DNA from: an uncultured Burkholderiales bacterium
GTDB taxonomy: Bacteria; Pseudomonadota; Gammaproteobacteria; Burkholderiales; Burkholderiaceae_C
Reading direction: 5' to 3'
NCBI GenBank assembly: GCA_903906635.1
Contig: CAIVLE010000040.1
Span: 1-34,857 of the forward strand
Length of the DNA stretch: 34,857 bases
The notes beneath the pieces are model-generated. The model had not been told where the DNA came from. It saw only the letters and a program-made list of their open reading frames with translations, and did not search any database. Each line of letters opens with the position of its first letter. Positions within the stretch are counted from its first letter, which is position 1. The translations under genes were made by a program, and so were the position numbers. Below are positions 1 through 7,261 of this stretch, piece by piece.

Positions 1-66
1 GCAGGAATCGAACCCACGACCCCTTGGTTCGTAGCCAAGTACTCTATCCAGCTGAGCTACAGCCGC
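1..66 (-). tRNA. tRNA-Arg (anticodon ACG), 3' end cut off
   Basis: Read on the minus strand, the 5' acceptor strand gcggctg (66 to 60) is followed by TAGCTC, a D arm (CAGCTGGATAGAG), the anticodon stem-loop CTTGG-CTACGAA-CCAAG and a T arm GTGGG-TTCGATT-CCTGC. The loop places A34 C35 G36, so the anticodon is ACG (Arg, CGN codons after inosine editing). The window begins at about tRNA base 65, so the 3' acceptor strand and discriminator are missing. No neighbouring tRNA is visible on the side inside the window. Confidence 0.93.
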
Positions 67-113
67 TCTGGAAAAACAAGACTATACCACAAGAACGCAG
101 GCCTTGGCTCAGC

Positions 114-1190
114 CTAAGCCAGACTCGGGTAATCGGTGTAGCCCTTCTCGCCTGGCGTGTAAAACGTGCCCATGTCTGGTTGCGCCAAAGCAGCGCCGGT
201 CATCATGCGTGTCACCAAATCAGGGTTGGCGATGAAAGGTCGGCCAAAGGCAATCAAATCCGCCTCATGGCCAGCCAGAGCTTTTTCAGCCGTGTGCGCC
301 GTGAAACCGCCCACAGCGATGAAGGTTCCTGCAAATGCTTGACGTAATTTGGTCTTGAGCTCCATCGACACGGGCGGAGCCCCCATCGCCGAATGGTCCA
401 CCACATGCAAATACACCAGGCCCAACTCAGACAACTTGTGAACAAGCGACAAGGACTGGGGCTCGAGGTCCTCAAAACTGCCCGTGCCGTTGAAGACGCC
501 TTGTGGCGAAATTCGGATGCCGACATGGCTCGCACCAATGGCTTGGGCGCAAGCATGCGCGACTTCGACCACGAAACGATTGCGATTGGCCATGACGCCT
601 CCGTAGCCATCGCTGCGCTGATTGACCAAGGGGTTCAAGAACTGCTCCAACAAATAGCCATTGGCAGCGTGTAACTCAATGCCATCAAAGCCGGCTTGTA
701 TGGCCAATTGGGCGGAGTGCGCGAACTCCAACACCACATCGCGGATTTCCGCTTCGCTCAAAGCGTGTGGCAGCGTGTGCGCTTGCATGCTGGCACTTTG
801 ATCTACCCACATGTCGCCTGGGCAAATCTCGGCGCAGGGCCCCACCACCCGGGCACCTTGGGGCAAGTTGTCTTGATGAGCGACACGTCCTGTGTGCATC
901 AATTGTGCAAAAATCTTTCCGCCTTTGTCGTGCACGGCCTGGGTGATTTTTTTCCAGCCCGAGACATGTTGTTCATTGAACAAACCAGGAATGCGCGCAT
1001 AGCCTAGGCCGTTGGGGGACGGGGAAACGCCCTCAGTCACGATCAAGCCTGCACTGGCTCGCTGCCCGTAATACTCGGCCATCAGCGCATTGGGGGTGTT
1101 GTGCTCTAGCGCTCTGCTGCGCGTCATCGGCGCCATCACCACCCGATTGGCAAGTTCGGTACCACCTAAAGAATAACGATCAAACAACAA
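114..1190 (-). CDS. Old Yellow Enzyme family alkene reductase
   Basis: FMN-dependent NAD(P)H:flavin oxidoreductase that reduces activated C=C bonds (N-ethylmaleimide reductase/xenobiotic reductase type) in the cytoplasm. Visible family marks are the N-terminal NRVVMAPMTRSRA strand, QLMHTGRVAH, the substrate-binding His/Asn pair in ELHAANGYLLEQF, and a phosphate-binding IAVGGF...IAFGRPFIANPDL C-terminus. About 358 residues is normal for the family. Start choice: an in-frame ATG exists at 1205 with no Shine-Dalgarno, but its own codons 2-3 form AGGAG, seven bases before a TTG at 1190. Starting there gives MLFDRYSLGG, the usual OYE N-terminus, so I prefer the TTG. The gene lies just downstream of the PrpD-like gene on the same strand and is probably co-transcribed. 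The physiological substrate cannot be told from sequence. Confidence 0.9.
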   Translation of the reverse strand: MLFDRYSLGGTELANRVVMAPMTRSRALEHNTPNALMAEYYGQRASAGLIVTEGVSPSPNGLGYARIPGLFNEQHVSGWKKITQAVHDKGGKIFAQLMHTGRVAHQDNLPQGARVVGPCAEICPGDMWVDQSASMQAHTLPHALSEAEIRDVVLEFAHSAQLAIQAGFDGIELHAANGYLLEQFLNPLVNQRSDGYGGVMANRNRFVVEVAHACAQAIGASHVGIRISPQGVFNGTGSFEDLEPQSLSLVHKLSELGLVYLHVVDHSAMGAPPVSMELKTKLRQAFAGTFIAVGGFTAHTAEKALAGHEADLIAFGRPFIANPDLVTRMMTGAALAQPDMGTFYTPGEKGYTDYPSLA

Positions 1191-1216
1191 GATATCTCTC
1201 CTCATATTTCATGAAA

Positions 1217-2662
1217 TCAAGCCCGAAGCAGTGGCGCGAGCTGACGGATGGAGTCAATTTTCTCCAAAGCATCGACGGCCTGAATCAGTCGTTTGGACTG
1301 GGCCAGTCCCAACACGGGACCCAGCAAATCTTGCGCTTTGGCAAACACTTCGGCCTGGGTCATTGGGTTGCGGGGCGTGCCTCGAACGGCGTCAACACGC
1401 TCTGTCAAACGCTCGCCGCTCTTGAGGTTCACCTCCACCACGGCCACTCGCACGGGTAAAAACTCTGTCAATCCAACGTCTGCAATCAGCTCAACGCGTT
1501 CGCGTATTTTCAGCACCTCTGGATTTTTCATGCGCGGCACGTCGTGCGCAGCTTTGAAAGATGCCGTTTTATCGAGCACCATGACAGCCACCATGTGCTG
1601 CAAACACACATCGGGCATATCGCGGTTGTTCACCACCTTGGAGACCGCTGGCTCTAGGCGCACTGATATTTTCTCGACCTGATCGGCCACGAAGGGGCGA
1701 CGCGATTGGATCAACGCAAGGGCATCCAACGGCCCTTGGATGGGCGAACCTACGCTCCATTTTTTGATGTCCGTTTGAACAATCTCAAATCGCTCCCCCA
1801 ACTTGTCCGTGATGAGCGCGCGGTTGACGTCAGGCGCATACGCTTGGAAAAAATTATCGGCGCCTGAAAAAACATCTGAAATGCCTGTCCAGCCCGCTTT
1901 CACCAACAACGCCGACAAGGTACCGCTGCGAGCAGGCATGCCACCAAACACAAACGCTTTTTCAATGTGGTCCACGTCACGCCCCCAAGCGGCAATGCCC
2001 GAAGCTTGCTGGGAGGTGTAGTCCAACAACCAGCGCATCTGTTGCGGGTTTAAATCGGCCGCACACCCAGCCGCTGCTGCCGCTCCAAATACGCCCGCGA
2101 TGCTGTGAGAGCTCTTGTGGCTGGTGTAACTGAATTGGGGACCGCCCATCGCCATCATGACCCGCGTGCCCACGTCATAGCCCAAGGCGACCGCGCGCAT
2201 GAAGTGGTTGCCAGACACATTGAACTCCTCACCCGCAGCAAACGCGGCGGGGATCACTGCGCACCCAGGATGCGAGCGAGAGCGGCCGTGCGAATCGTCG
2301 GTTTCGTCGGCATGCCCCATGACACCATTGGCCAACGCAGCATCCACCGTGCTGGCCGACAAACGAGAGGCCATGACCGTGCGCGCTCCTTTGCCGCTGA
2401 ATCGCTGGGTGTAACGAAATGCTGCCTCGCCGGGCAAGAGTTTGGAGCCAGAAACAATGGCTGCCAGCGTGTCCAAGATGTGGAACTTGGTTGCTTGCGC
2501 CACCTCATCGGGCAAGGGCTTTTCAAGGGCTTGGCTCATGTAAGCGCTGAGCGCTTGCATCTCGGGGCTGATGTCTTGGGCTTGAGCCCGAACAGGCATG
2601 CTGGGTAAAACCAGACCGAGCCCACAAAAGCTGGAACGGCTCATCCATTGGCGTCGATTCAT
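1217..2662 (-). CDS. MmgE/PrpD family protein with Tat-like signal peptide
   Basis: The 481-residue protein has the length and character of the MmgE/PrpD family (2-methylcitrate dehydratase, aconitate decarboxylase and relatives). Typical segments are the HxxDxxxA-like start FHILDTLAAIVSGS, the conserved NGVMGHADETDDSHGRS region with the family's HADDxxD-like acidic cluster, and HPGCAVIPAAFA. Unusually, the first 29 residues (NRRQWMSRS, a hydrophobic stretch, then VRAQAQ) look like a twin-arginine signal, predicting export of a normally cytoplasmic fold. The start at 2662 has GAGGAG about 11 bases upstream. It is followed after 11-26 bp by the OYE gene. The substrate is unknown, and PrpD proper is not implied because no prpB/prpC is present. 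Confidence 0.85.
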   Translation of the reverse strand: MNRRQWMSRSSFCGLGLVLPSMPVRAQAQDISPEMQALSAYMSQALEKPLPDEVAQATKFHILDTLAAIVSGSKLLPGEAAFRYTQRFSGKGARTVMASRLSASTVDAALANGVMGHADETDDSHGRSRSHPGCAVIPAAFAAGEEFNVSGNHFMRAVALGYDVGTRVMMAMGGPQFSYTSHKSSHSIAGVFGAAAAAGCAADLNPQQMRWLLDYTSQQASGIAAWGRDVDHIEKAFVFGGMPARSGTLSALLVKAGWTGISDVFSGADNFFQAYAPDVNRALITDKLGERFEIVQTDIKKWSVGSPIQGPLDALALIQSRRPFVADQVEKISVRLEPAVSKVVNNRDMPDVCLQHMVAVMVLDKTASFKAAHDVPRMKNPEVLKIRERVELIADVGLTEFLPVRVAVVEVNLKSGERLTERVDAVRGTPRNPMTQAEVFAKAQDLLGPVLGLAQSKRLIQAVDALEKIDSIRQLAPLLRA

Positions 2663-2803
2663 TGTTGCTGCATCTCCTCGCTGTCTTCAGCGCGTGTAGG
2701 GTTTGAATGGCAGATCAGTTTGACATCCTATCGGATCGCGCAACACCAGTGTGTGCACCACCGCCATGCATGAGATGAATATGTCCCATCGTAGGATTCA
2801 GGC

Positions 2804-3262
2804 ATGAGGAAAAAAAACTTACTTTGGGGTTGGTGCATGGCAATCATGCTGACGGCTTGCGGCAAAGTTTCAGACCCAGTGAACCACGACTCAGTCCCAA
2901 TGGATGAAGTGAGAAGAATGGATTTTTTAATCGCTTGCCCTGCTTTGATCAAGTCCGTGACTTCGGATGAACTGTCCCACATGCTCATACGCTCCATGGG
3001 GGAAAACCGCATGCAGGCTTGGTGCAACTGTGCTTTGGATGCAACCATGCAAGAAGCGGAATTGAAAAACATTTCTGATGCACACAGCCGCACACCGCTC
3101 GCAGCGAGGGCTGAGCGACATGACTCACAGCTCGCGGCTTTGCATGGGCTCAAGCAGTGCGCGAAAACAGCTGCGCGCGACGACCAAGACACCAGCGATC
3201 TGCTCAAGGAGGCGTTGCGTTTGATCGACCAACACTTAGCCTTCAAAACACAGCGCCAGTGA
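2804..3262 (+). CDS. Small hypothetical lipoprotein
   Basis: A 152-residue protein with a short basic N-terminus, a hydrophobic stretch and a lipobox (LTAC) whose cysteine at about residue 19 would be lipidated after signal peptidase II cleavage. The mature part is mainly helical and hydrophilic, with cysteines in CPALIK, WCNCALD and LKQCAK. I recognise no domain. A TAGGA motif lies about 10 bp before the ATG. Its 3' end overlaps by 27 bp the 3' end of the convergent gene that ends at 3236. An antisense ORF over the same DNA has no family character and no good start. Confidence 0.7.
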   Translation: MRKKNLLWGWCMAIMLTACGKVSDPVNHDSVPMDEVRRMDFLIACPALIKSVTSDELSHMLIRSMGENRMQAWCNCALDATMQEAELKNISDAHSRTPLAARAERHDSQLAALHGLKQCAKTAARDDQDTSDLLKEALRLIDQHLAFKTQRQ

Positions 3263-4036
3263 AGACACTGGCATGTCAAAACTCGCTCGCCACGTCTGTC
3301 CTGAATCGACAGAATATGCATCTGTCCACGTGCCTGTGGTGACCACATCACCCGCTTGGATATCTGCTGCACCTGGACAGGCTCTGAGTTCCTTGAGGAA
3401 GTGCTCGAGTGCGCATAAAGGACTGTCCAATACATTGGACCCCTTGCCCACCTCAACCTGAGTTTCATCGCGGTACAAAGCGACTGAGGATGTCGCGAGC
3501 ATGGCGTGAAGATCTTGTGCCGACAAAGCAACCGTGTCCACCGCGGTTTTCTCTCCTACGATGAGCCGCCCATGCAGTCCCCCGTCAGCAATCGTGTCAG
3601 TTGCCTCAAACTTCCAATCCAGCAGGTGTGATTGAACCACCTCAAATCCAGGCGCGATCCAGTCCAGCGCTTGATAGATGTCATCCAGGGTGGCGCCAGT
3701 CTTGGGTGTCTTCTTGAAGCCAAAAACAATCTCTGGCTCGATCCTAGGTTGGCATAAGCCCGCCAATGAAAGCACGTGGTGCTGTGAACAAAACGTGAGT
3801 GTTGTGTCCCACACAGTGCCCCATATGGGTCCAAAGACGTTGTAGCGAGGCCAAATCGTACGGTTGGTAAATCCAATCTTGTAGCCACGCGGTTGCTCTG
3901 CTCTGGCCATCCGCAGCGCACGAACAGCCAGTGCGTCTTTGTAAGCTGCCAAGTTGTCATAGCCTTGCCTGGCACTGAGTGGCTTGGACCAGAATCGCCC
4001 AGTGTCGTGATGCGCGAGAAGTTCGTGAGGAGTCAT
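3236..4036 (-). CDS. 2-keto-4-pentenoate hydratase / fumarylacetoacetase-fold protein
   Basis: This 266-residue protein belongs to the MhpD/DmpE/DmpH group: hydratases or decarboxylases of 2-oxo-dienoates from meta-cleavage of aromatic rings, dependent on a divalent metal. The metal-site motif RIEPEIVFGF lies near residue 115. It is preceded by the conserved YKIGFTN region near residue 52, with DWIAPGFEVVQSH and the C-terminal QAGDVVTTGTWTDAY (family GDVITTGS/TGT motif) after it. No other meta-cleavage genes are adjacent, so it is either an orphan or a paralogue with a different substrate. It converges on, and overlaps the tail of, the small lipoprotein gene. Confidence 0.85.
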   Translation of the reverse strand: MTPHELLAHHDTGRFWSKPLSARQGYDNLAAYKDALAVRALRMARAEQPRGYKIGFTNRTIWPRYNVFGPIWGTVWDTTLTFCSQHHVLSLAGLCQPRIEPEIVFGFKKTPKTGATLDDIYQALDWIAPGFEVVQSHLLDWKFEATDTIADGGLHGRLIVGEKTAVDTVALSAQDLHAMLATSSVALYRDETQVEVGKGSNVLDSPLCALEHFLKELRACPGAADIQAGDVVTTGTWTDAYSVDSGQTWRASFDMPVSSLALCFEG

Positions 4037-4058
4037 CCATCAAGCTTACCAAGACATT

Positions 4059-4110
4059 GCCAGCGCACTTGAAACACGCAGTAAAAACACGCAGTTAAAA
4101 CACGCACTTG
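4059..4110. repeat. 13-bp tandem repeat, about 4 units
   Basis: Units start at 4059 (degenerate), 4072, 4085 and 4098. The core aaacacgca recurs exactly three times at 13-bp spacing, followed by gtaa, gtta or cttg. It begins 22 bp upstream of the start codon of the hydratase gene, so it lies in that gene's promoter or leader region. Confidence 0.8.
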
Positions 4111-4142
4111 AAATACTCTTGAAAGATTCGCCAGTGCCAGGC

Positions 4143-4202
4143 GTGTATTTGAGGGGGTGTTTGAAAGCGTGTTTAAGGGTTTGTTTTAGGGTGTGTTTGA
4201 GG
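4143..4202. repeat. 12-bp tandem repeat, 5 units
   Basis: Five contiguous 12-mers (4143, 4155, 4167, 4179, 4191) fit a consensus of GTGTGTTTGAGG with one to four differences each. The third unit contains gcgtgttt, the exact complement of aaacacgc in the 13-bp repeat, so the two tracts can form a dyad. The period is a multiple of three, which creates artificial open frames across it. Confidence 0.8.
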
Positions 4203-4258
4203 TTGTATCAGAGCGCGCCTTTGGCGCTTTGCCAATGGCTGCCCTCTCGCGATGGACC

Positions 4259-4328
4259 ATCCAAAACGATCCAAAACGATCCCAAGCGATCCCAAGCGAT
4301 CTCCAGCAATCTCCAGCAATCCTATGCA
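4259..4328. repeat. 10-bp tandem repeat, 7 units in pairs
   Basis: Seven 10-mers beginning ATC are arranged as identical pairs: atccaaaacg twice, atcccaagcg twice, atctccagca twice, then a single atcctatgca. The pairwise identity suggests unit-by-unit duplication rather than expansion of one homogeneous array. Confidence 0.85.
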
Positions 4329-4476
4329 ACCTATCAGCCGCGGTGAGAGAACTTTTTTGTGCAAGCGCATTGGACGAATCGGGCGTAGCTGCTGAGCACC
4401 TGGGCGAGCCGCCGCGCAAAGCCGTCAAGAGGACCACGCTCCATCTGCATTGAGCGTGACCTCTCGCCCCCCCACT

Positions 4477-4656
4477 TCAGAATTCGATCAATTCGAAATC
4501 CGCTTTGGCCACGCCACAGTCCGGGCATGCCCAATCGTCTGGGACACTGGCCCACGAAGTGCCCGCTGCAATCCCGTCTTCGGGGCGCCCTACTGCCTCG
4601 TCGTACACAAAGCCGCAAACGATACAAATATAAGTTTTAAAAGGTGCGTTTTCCAT
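4477..4656 (-). CDS. Rubredoxin
   Basis: A 59-residue protein with the two rubredoxin knuckles: [13 protein letters not shown] (Cys11, Cys14) and [12 protein letters not shown] (Cys44, Cys47), plus the conserved PEDGI-AGTSW and VPDDWACP segments. It binds one Fe(SCys)4 centre and carries single electrons in the cytoplasm. The start is fixed by AAGGAA a few bases upstream, and the stop TGA is at 4479-4477. It follows the rubrerythrin gene on the same strand by 36 bp, so it is a likely electron donor to that protein. Confidence 0.95.
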   Translation of the reverse strand: MENAPFKTYICIVCGFVYDEAVGRPEDGIAAGTSWASVPDDWACPDCGVAKADFELIEF

Positions 4657-4692
4657 GGTGTTTCCTTGATTCTTTCAATGAGTTGATTGGGC

Positions 4693-5181
4693 TCACGCCG
4701 CGGCATTTACTTTGTCGAGTTGAGCTTGGTAATGCTTGGCGTGACGCTCCTCTACTTTGGCCAACGCAGCAAATCGCTTTTGTGCTTTGACCAGGGTGGC
4801 CGTGAATTGAGCCGCATGCACTTTAGATTCCTCTATTTGCTCATCCATCTCCGCCACTGCAGCGGCATCGCCCTCTTCTTGCGCAGTTTTTCGGAAAGTT
4901 GGATACATCTCGGTGTATTCGTAGGTTTCACCATCGATCGCAACTTGCAAGGCCTTGGCGGGTGTCATGCTGGCTTTGGGATAAAGCAAGTCCAAGTGAC
5001 CAAAGGCGTGCATCACTTCTTGATCCGCTGTTTCTTCGAAAGTTCGAGCCGTCTCTAAATCTCCCATCTCACGGGCCATCTTGGCAAAGTAACGGTATTT
5101 GATGTGCGCCATGGACTCGCCAGCAAACGCAGCCTCGAGGTTCGCCATGGTTTTGATTTCTGGGCGGGCTTGTGGACTCAT
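4693..5181 (-). CDS. Rubrerythrin-type ferritin-like diiron protein (no rubredoxin domain)
   Basis: A 162-residue four-helix diiron protein. Carboxylate and His ligands are recognisable in helix 1 (AFAGESMAHIKY), helix 2 (EETADQEVMHAFGH), helix 3 (GETYEYTEMYPTF) and helix 4 (VEERHAKHY). Rubrerythrins reduce H2O2 to water using electrons from rubredoxin. Classical members end in a fused rubredoxin domain of about 40 residues, which is absent here and is instead encoded separately just downstream (4477-4656). AAGGAG sits about 8 bp before the ATG. The pair is probably a peroxide-defence unit; its link to photosynthesis is only positional. Confidence 0.92.
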   Translation of the reverse strand: MSPQARPEIKTMANLEAAFAGESMAHIKYRYFAKMAREMGDLETARTFEETADQEVMHAFGHLDLLYPKASMTPAKALQVAIDGETYEYTEMYPTFRKTAQEEGDAAAVAEMDEQIEESKVHAAQFTATLVKAQKRFAALAKVEERHAKHYQAQLDKVNAAA

Positions 5182-5328
5182 TTTTGAAACTCCTTCAGTT
5201 AATTAATTAAATCATCAACCAGGTAATGATAGAAGAAGTTAATTCATTTGACCCATTGAAATTCACTAAAGCGGCGATAGGGTTTGGAGGAAAAGCAGGG
5301 CGCACTAGGCGCCAGCCTTGGGCCCTTG

Positions 5329-5988
5329 TCAGCGATTTTTGAGGGCGAGATAAGGACGCAAAACGTCCACGATGCGGCTGGCATCTGTGCCGGGAGGCAA
5401 GAAGCCGAGGTAGCGGCCATCGTCCCCCATCACGTAGATGAAAGCTGAGTGGTCAATCGTGTAACGCAACCAACCGCTGACGGGCACTTTTTGATAGAAC
5501 ACACGGTACATCTTGGCCACTTTGCTGACGTCAGCTTCGCTGCCAGTCAACCCGATCAATTGGGGGTGAAAAGACGCGATATAGGCCGACAGCAGTTTGA
5601 CCGTGTCTCGCTTGGGGTCAAGGGTGATGAAAATTGGCACCACCTCGCTAGCAGAGGCCCCCAATAAGCTCATAGCTTGGCTGATTTGATACAAATCCGT
5701 GGGGCAGACATCCGGACACGTGGTGTATCCAAAATACACCAGCATCAGCTTGCCGCGAAAGTCCGTGTCGCGTCGAAGATGCCCCTGATGATCTGTCAAA
5801 CGAAAAGGCCCGCCAACTGGCTCTCGGTTCCACATGACCGCATCCATCAGATCAGCGGCCGAGCGGTTGTTGGGCTGAGGTTCGTTGGCAAAAGCCAGCG
5901 TCACCATCAGCCCACAAGCCAGCCACCTCACTGTGCGGCTCAGTGCTGAGGCGGCCATGCGTGATTGCATGGCATGGCGACCTCGCAT
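5329..5988 (-). CDS. Sco1/SenC/PrrC family copper chaperone
   Basis: Thioredoxin-fold copper-binding protein used in assembling the CuA site of cytochrome c oxidase or in thiol/redox signalling. The family CxxxC motif is in YTTCPDVCPTDLYQ, and the distal copper-ligand His is in TIDHSAFIYVMG. A hydrophobic N-terminal segment (VRWLACGLMVTLAFA) predicts export or membrane anchoring in the periplasm. I start at the ATG at 5988, two bases after the TGA of the upstream metallo-hydrolase gene, giving 219 residues; a second ATG at 5970 is also possible. The frame is open further upstream into that gene but this adds nothing family-like. In purple bacteria PrrC/SenC homologues feed into the redox control of photosynthesis genes; that role is not shown here. 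Confidence 0.9.
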   Translation of the reverse strand: MRGRHAMQSRMAASALSRTVRWLACGLMVTLAFANEPQPNNRSAADLMDAVMWNREPVGGPFRLTDHQGHLRRDTDFRGKLMLVYFGYTTCPDVCPTDLYQISQAMSLLGASASEVVPIFITLDPKRDTVKLLSAYIASFHPQLIGLTGSEADVSKVAKMYRVFYQKVPVSGWLRYTIDHSAFIYVMGDDGRYLGFLPPGTDASRIVDVLRPYLALKNR

Positions 5989-5989
5989 A

Positions 5990-7093
5990 TCAAGCGCCAA
6001 AGGTGATACGGCTACCCGTGGTGGTGACCAAGACGTTGTCTGGCATCTGGTGGCGAGCCTCTTGAATGAAATTGAGCCCACTGCAATGCATGGGAATGAG
6101 CACATCAGGCCCGAGTTTTTTGATCTCGGCCACCACCTCGCTCAGGTAGTCTTTGGGTGCAGGGCCCAGGTGAAAACCTCCCACAATCGCGTGCACCTTC
6201 TCAACGCCTGAGACCTCTTGCGCTTGGCGCACCGAATTGACAATCCCCACGTGACCGCACGAGCTGATGACCACCAAACCCTTGCCCTTGATGTTGAAAC
6301 ACGTGGCATGCTCATGCAGGTGTTCGTCAGGCACCGTCTTACCTGCCATATCAGCGGATAAATACTGGGCCACATCGCAACCCGCACCGTTTTTCAGACC
6401 AAATTCCACATGCGTGTTGGGCAACACCCGCTCAATGCTGCGACGCTTGATTTGCCCGGTGGTGAAGGCATGGTTCACCAGCACCGTGGGCTTATCGGCG
6501 AGTACGGCAGAGATGTTGCGAGCAGCCAACTCGCGGCGATCCAACGTACCGAAGTCGCTGAACTGCCCCGGGGTGCCGTTGAGGCGATGGCAAAAATTGT
6601 CTTCTCCACCGGCATACAGCTTGATGCCGGGTTGCAACATGGCGCGGTATTTGTCCAAAAAACCGAGCAAGCCGCCAAAGTGGTCGTAGTGACCGTGGCT
6701 CACCACCAAAGCATCGAGCTTGCGGGGGTCAACACCCAGCAGATCCATGTTGTTAAAGAGCACGTTTTGGCTGTACCCATAGTCGAGCATGATGGTGCGC
6801 TCTTGATCGGCCCGCTGAGACTCTAGCCACAAAGACAGACCCCACTCATTGTGCAAAGAGCGTCTGAAGTCTGCCGCACGGGCAGGCGGCTCAATGACAA
6901 CGCCATTGACTTTGTTGGGACGAAAAAACAAGTCATAGCTGCTGTCGACCAACACGCGAATGCTCAACTTGTCAACGTCTGGCGCTTCAAGCACGGCTGC
7001 AGCGGCCGACCCACACGGCAAGGCACCGGAGGCCACGGCCAGCGCGCTGGCTGAGCCCAGCAAAAAATGACGTCGATCCATGTTCTTGCTCAT
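5990..7093 (-). CDS. Exported metallo-beta-lactamase-fold hydrolase
   Basis: A 367-residue protein with a twin-arginine signal (DRRHFLLGS, hydrophobic stretch, AAAA near residue 33) and the metal-binding motif SHGHYDHFGG (HxHxDH) near residue 134. Further metal-site histidines lie in SSCGHVGIVN, VGGFHLG and MHCSG. It resembles the MBL subgroup annotated as dihydropteridine-linked ribofuranosylaminobenzene 5'-phosphate synthase-like, a label that rarely reflects function. GGAGG precedes the ATG at 7093 by 8 bp. It shares a transcript with the Sco gene (stop and start two bases apart), so both products act in the periplasm. The substrate is unknown. Confidence 0.85.
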   Translation of the reverse strand: MSKNMDRRHFLLGSASALAVASGALPCGSAAAAVLEAPDVDKLSIRVLVDSSYDLFFRPNKVNGVVIEPPARAADFRRSLHNEWGLSLWLESQRADQERTIMLDYGYSQNVLFNNMDLLGVDPRKLDALVVSHGHYDHFGGLLGFLDKYRAMLQPGIKLYAGGEDNFCHRLNGTPGQFSDFGTLDRRELAARNISAVLADKPTVLVNHAFTTGQIKRRSIERVLPNTHVEFGLKNGAGCDVAQYLSADMAGKTVPDEHLHEHATCFNIKGKGLVVISSCGHVGIVNSVRQAQEVSGVEKVHAIVGGFHLGPAPKDYLSEVVAEIKKLGPDVLIPMHCSGLNFIQEARHQMPDNVLVTTTGSRITFGA

Positions 7094-7203
7094 GAAACTG
7101 CCTCCATCTTTGGGGGGGTTAAAAACTCACGCAAGATTAAAACACAGGGCCCATCAAGGCGGCATGGATGTATCAGACACGATATATTCACATCAGAGTC
7201 ACC

Positions 7204-7220
7204 ATGCAAGGAAATTGCAT
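7204..7220. promoter_or_regulatory. 17-bp inverted repeat upstream of ispH
   Basis: ATGCAA-ggaaa-TTGCAT is a perfect 6-bp dyad with a 5-base centre, 42 bp before the ispH start and between two divergent genes. It could be an operator or a small leader hairpin; I recognise no family consensus. Confidence 0.35.
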
Positions 7221-7261
7221 CGCGCTCATGTCCTCTCTACAACTGACTGTGGATTACAAAT

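Larger units (their letters stand above)
4037..4476. other. Gene-free stretch with three tandem repeat tracts
   Basis: No ORF here looks like a protein. The short frames on both strands are translations of the repeats (for example a 4-residue CLRV-like periodicity from 12-bp units). The stretch holds 13-bp, 12-bp and 10-bp tandem repeats in series, listed separately, plus a small dyad gcgcc-ttt-ggcgc at 4215-4227. The last 130 bp (4345-4476) precede the end of the rubredoxin gene and contain nothing I can name. Confidence 0.6.

Noticed and set aside
2728-3531. 267-residue minus-strand frame over the small lipoprotein
   Set aside because: The plus-strand ORF has a proper lipoprotein signal and ribosome site; this one has neither and also overlaps the end of the hydratase gene.
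4215-4227. gcgcc-ttt-ggcgc hairpin as a terminator
   Set aside because: Five-bp stem with a three-base tract after it and no gene ending nearby in the right direction; too weak.
4119-4346. Small protein with a CLRV-like 4-residue repeat
   Set aside because: It is just the translation of the 12-bp and 10-bp tandem repeats; no ribosome site and no conservation argument.
4186-4627. Short minus-strand frames after rubredoxin (83 and 97 residues)
   Set aside because: One runs antiparallel in a different frame across rubredoxin and the other across the repeats; neither resembles a protein family.
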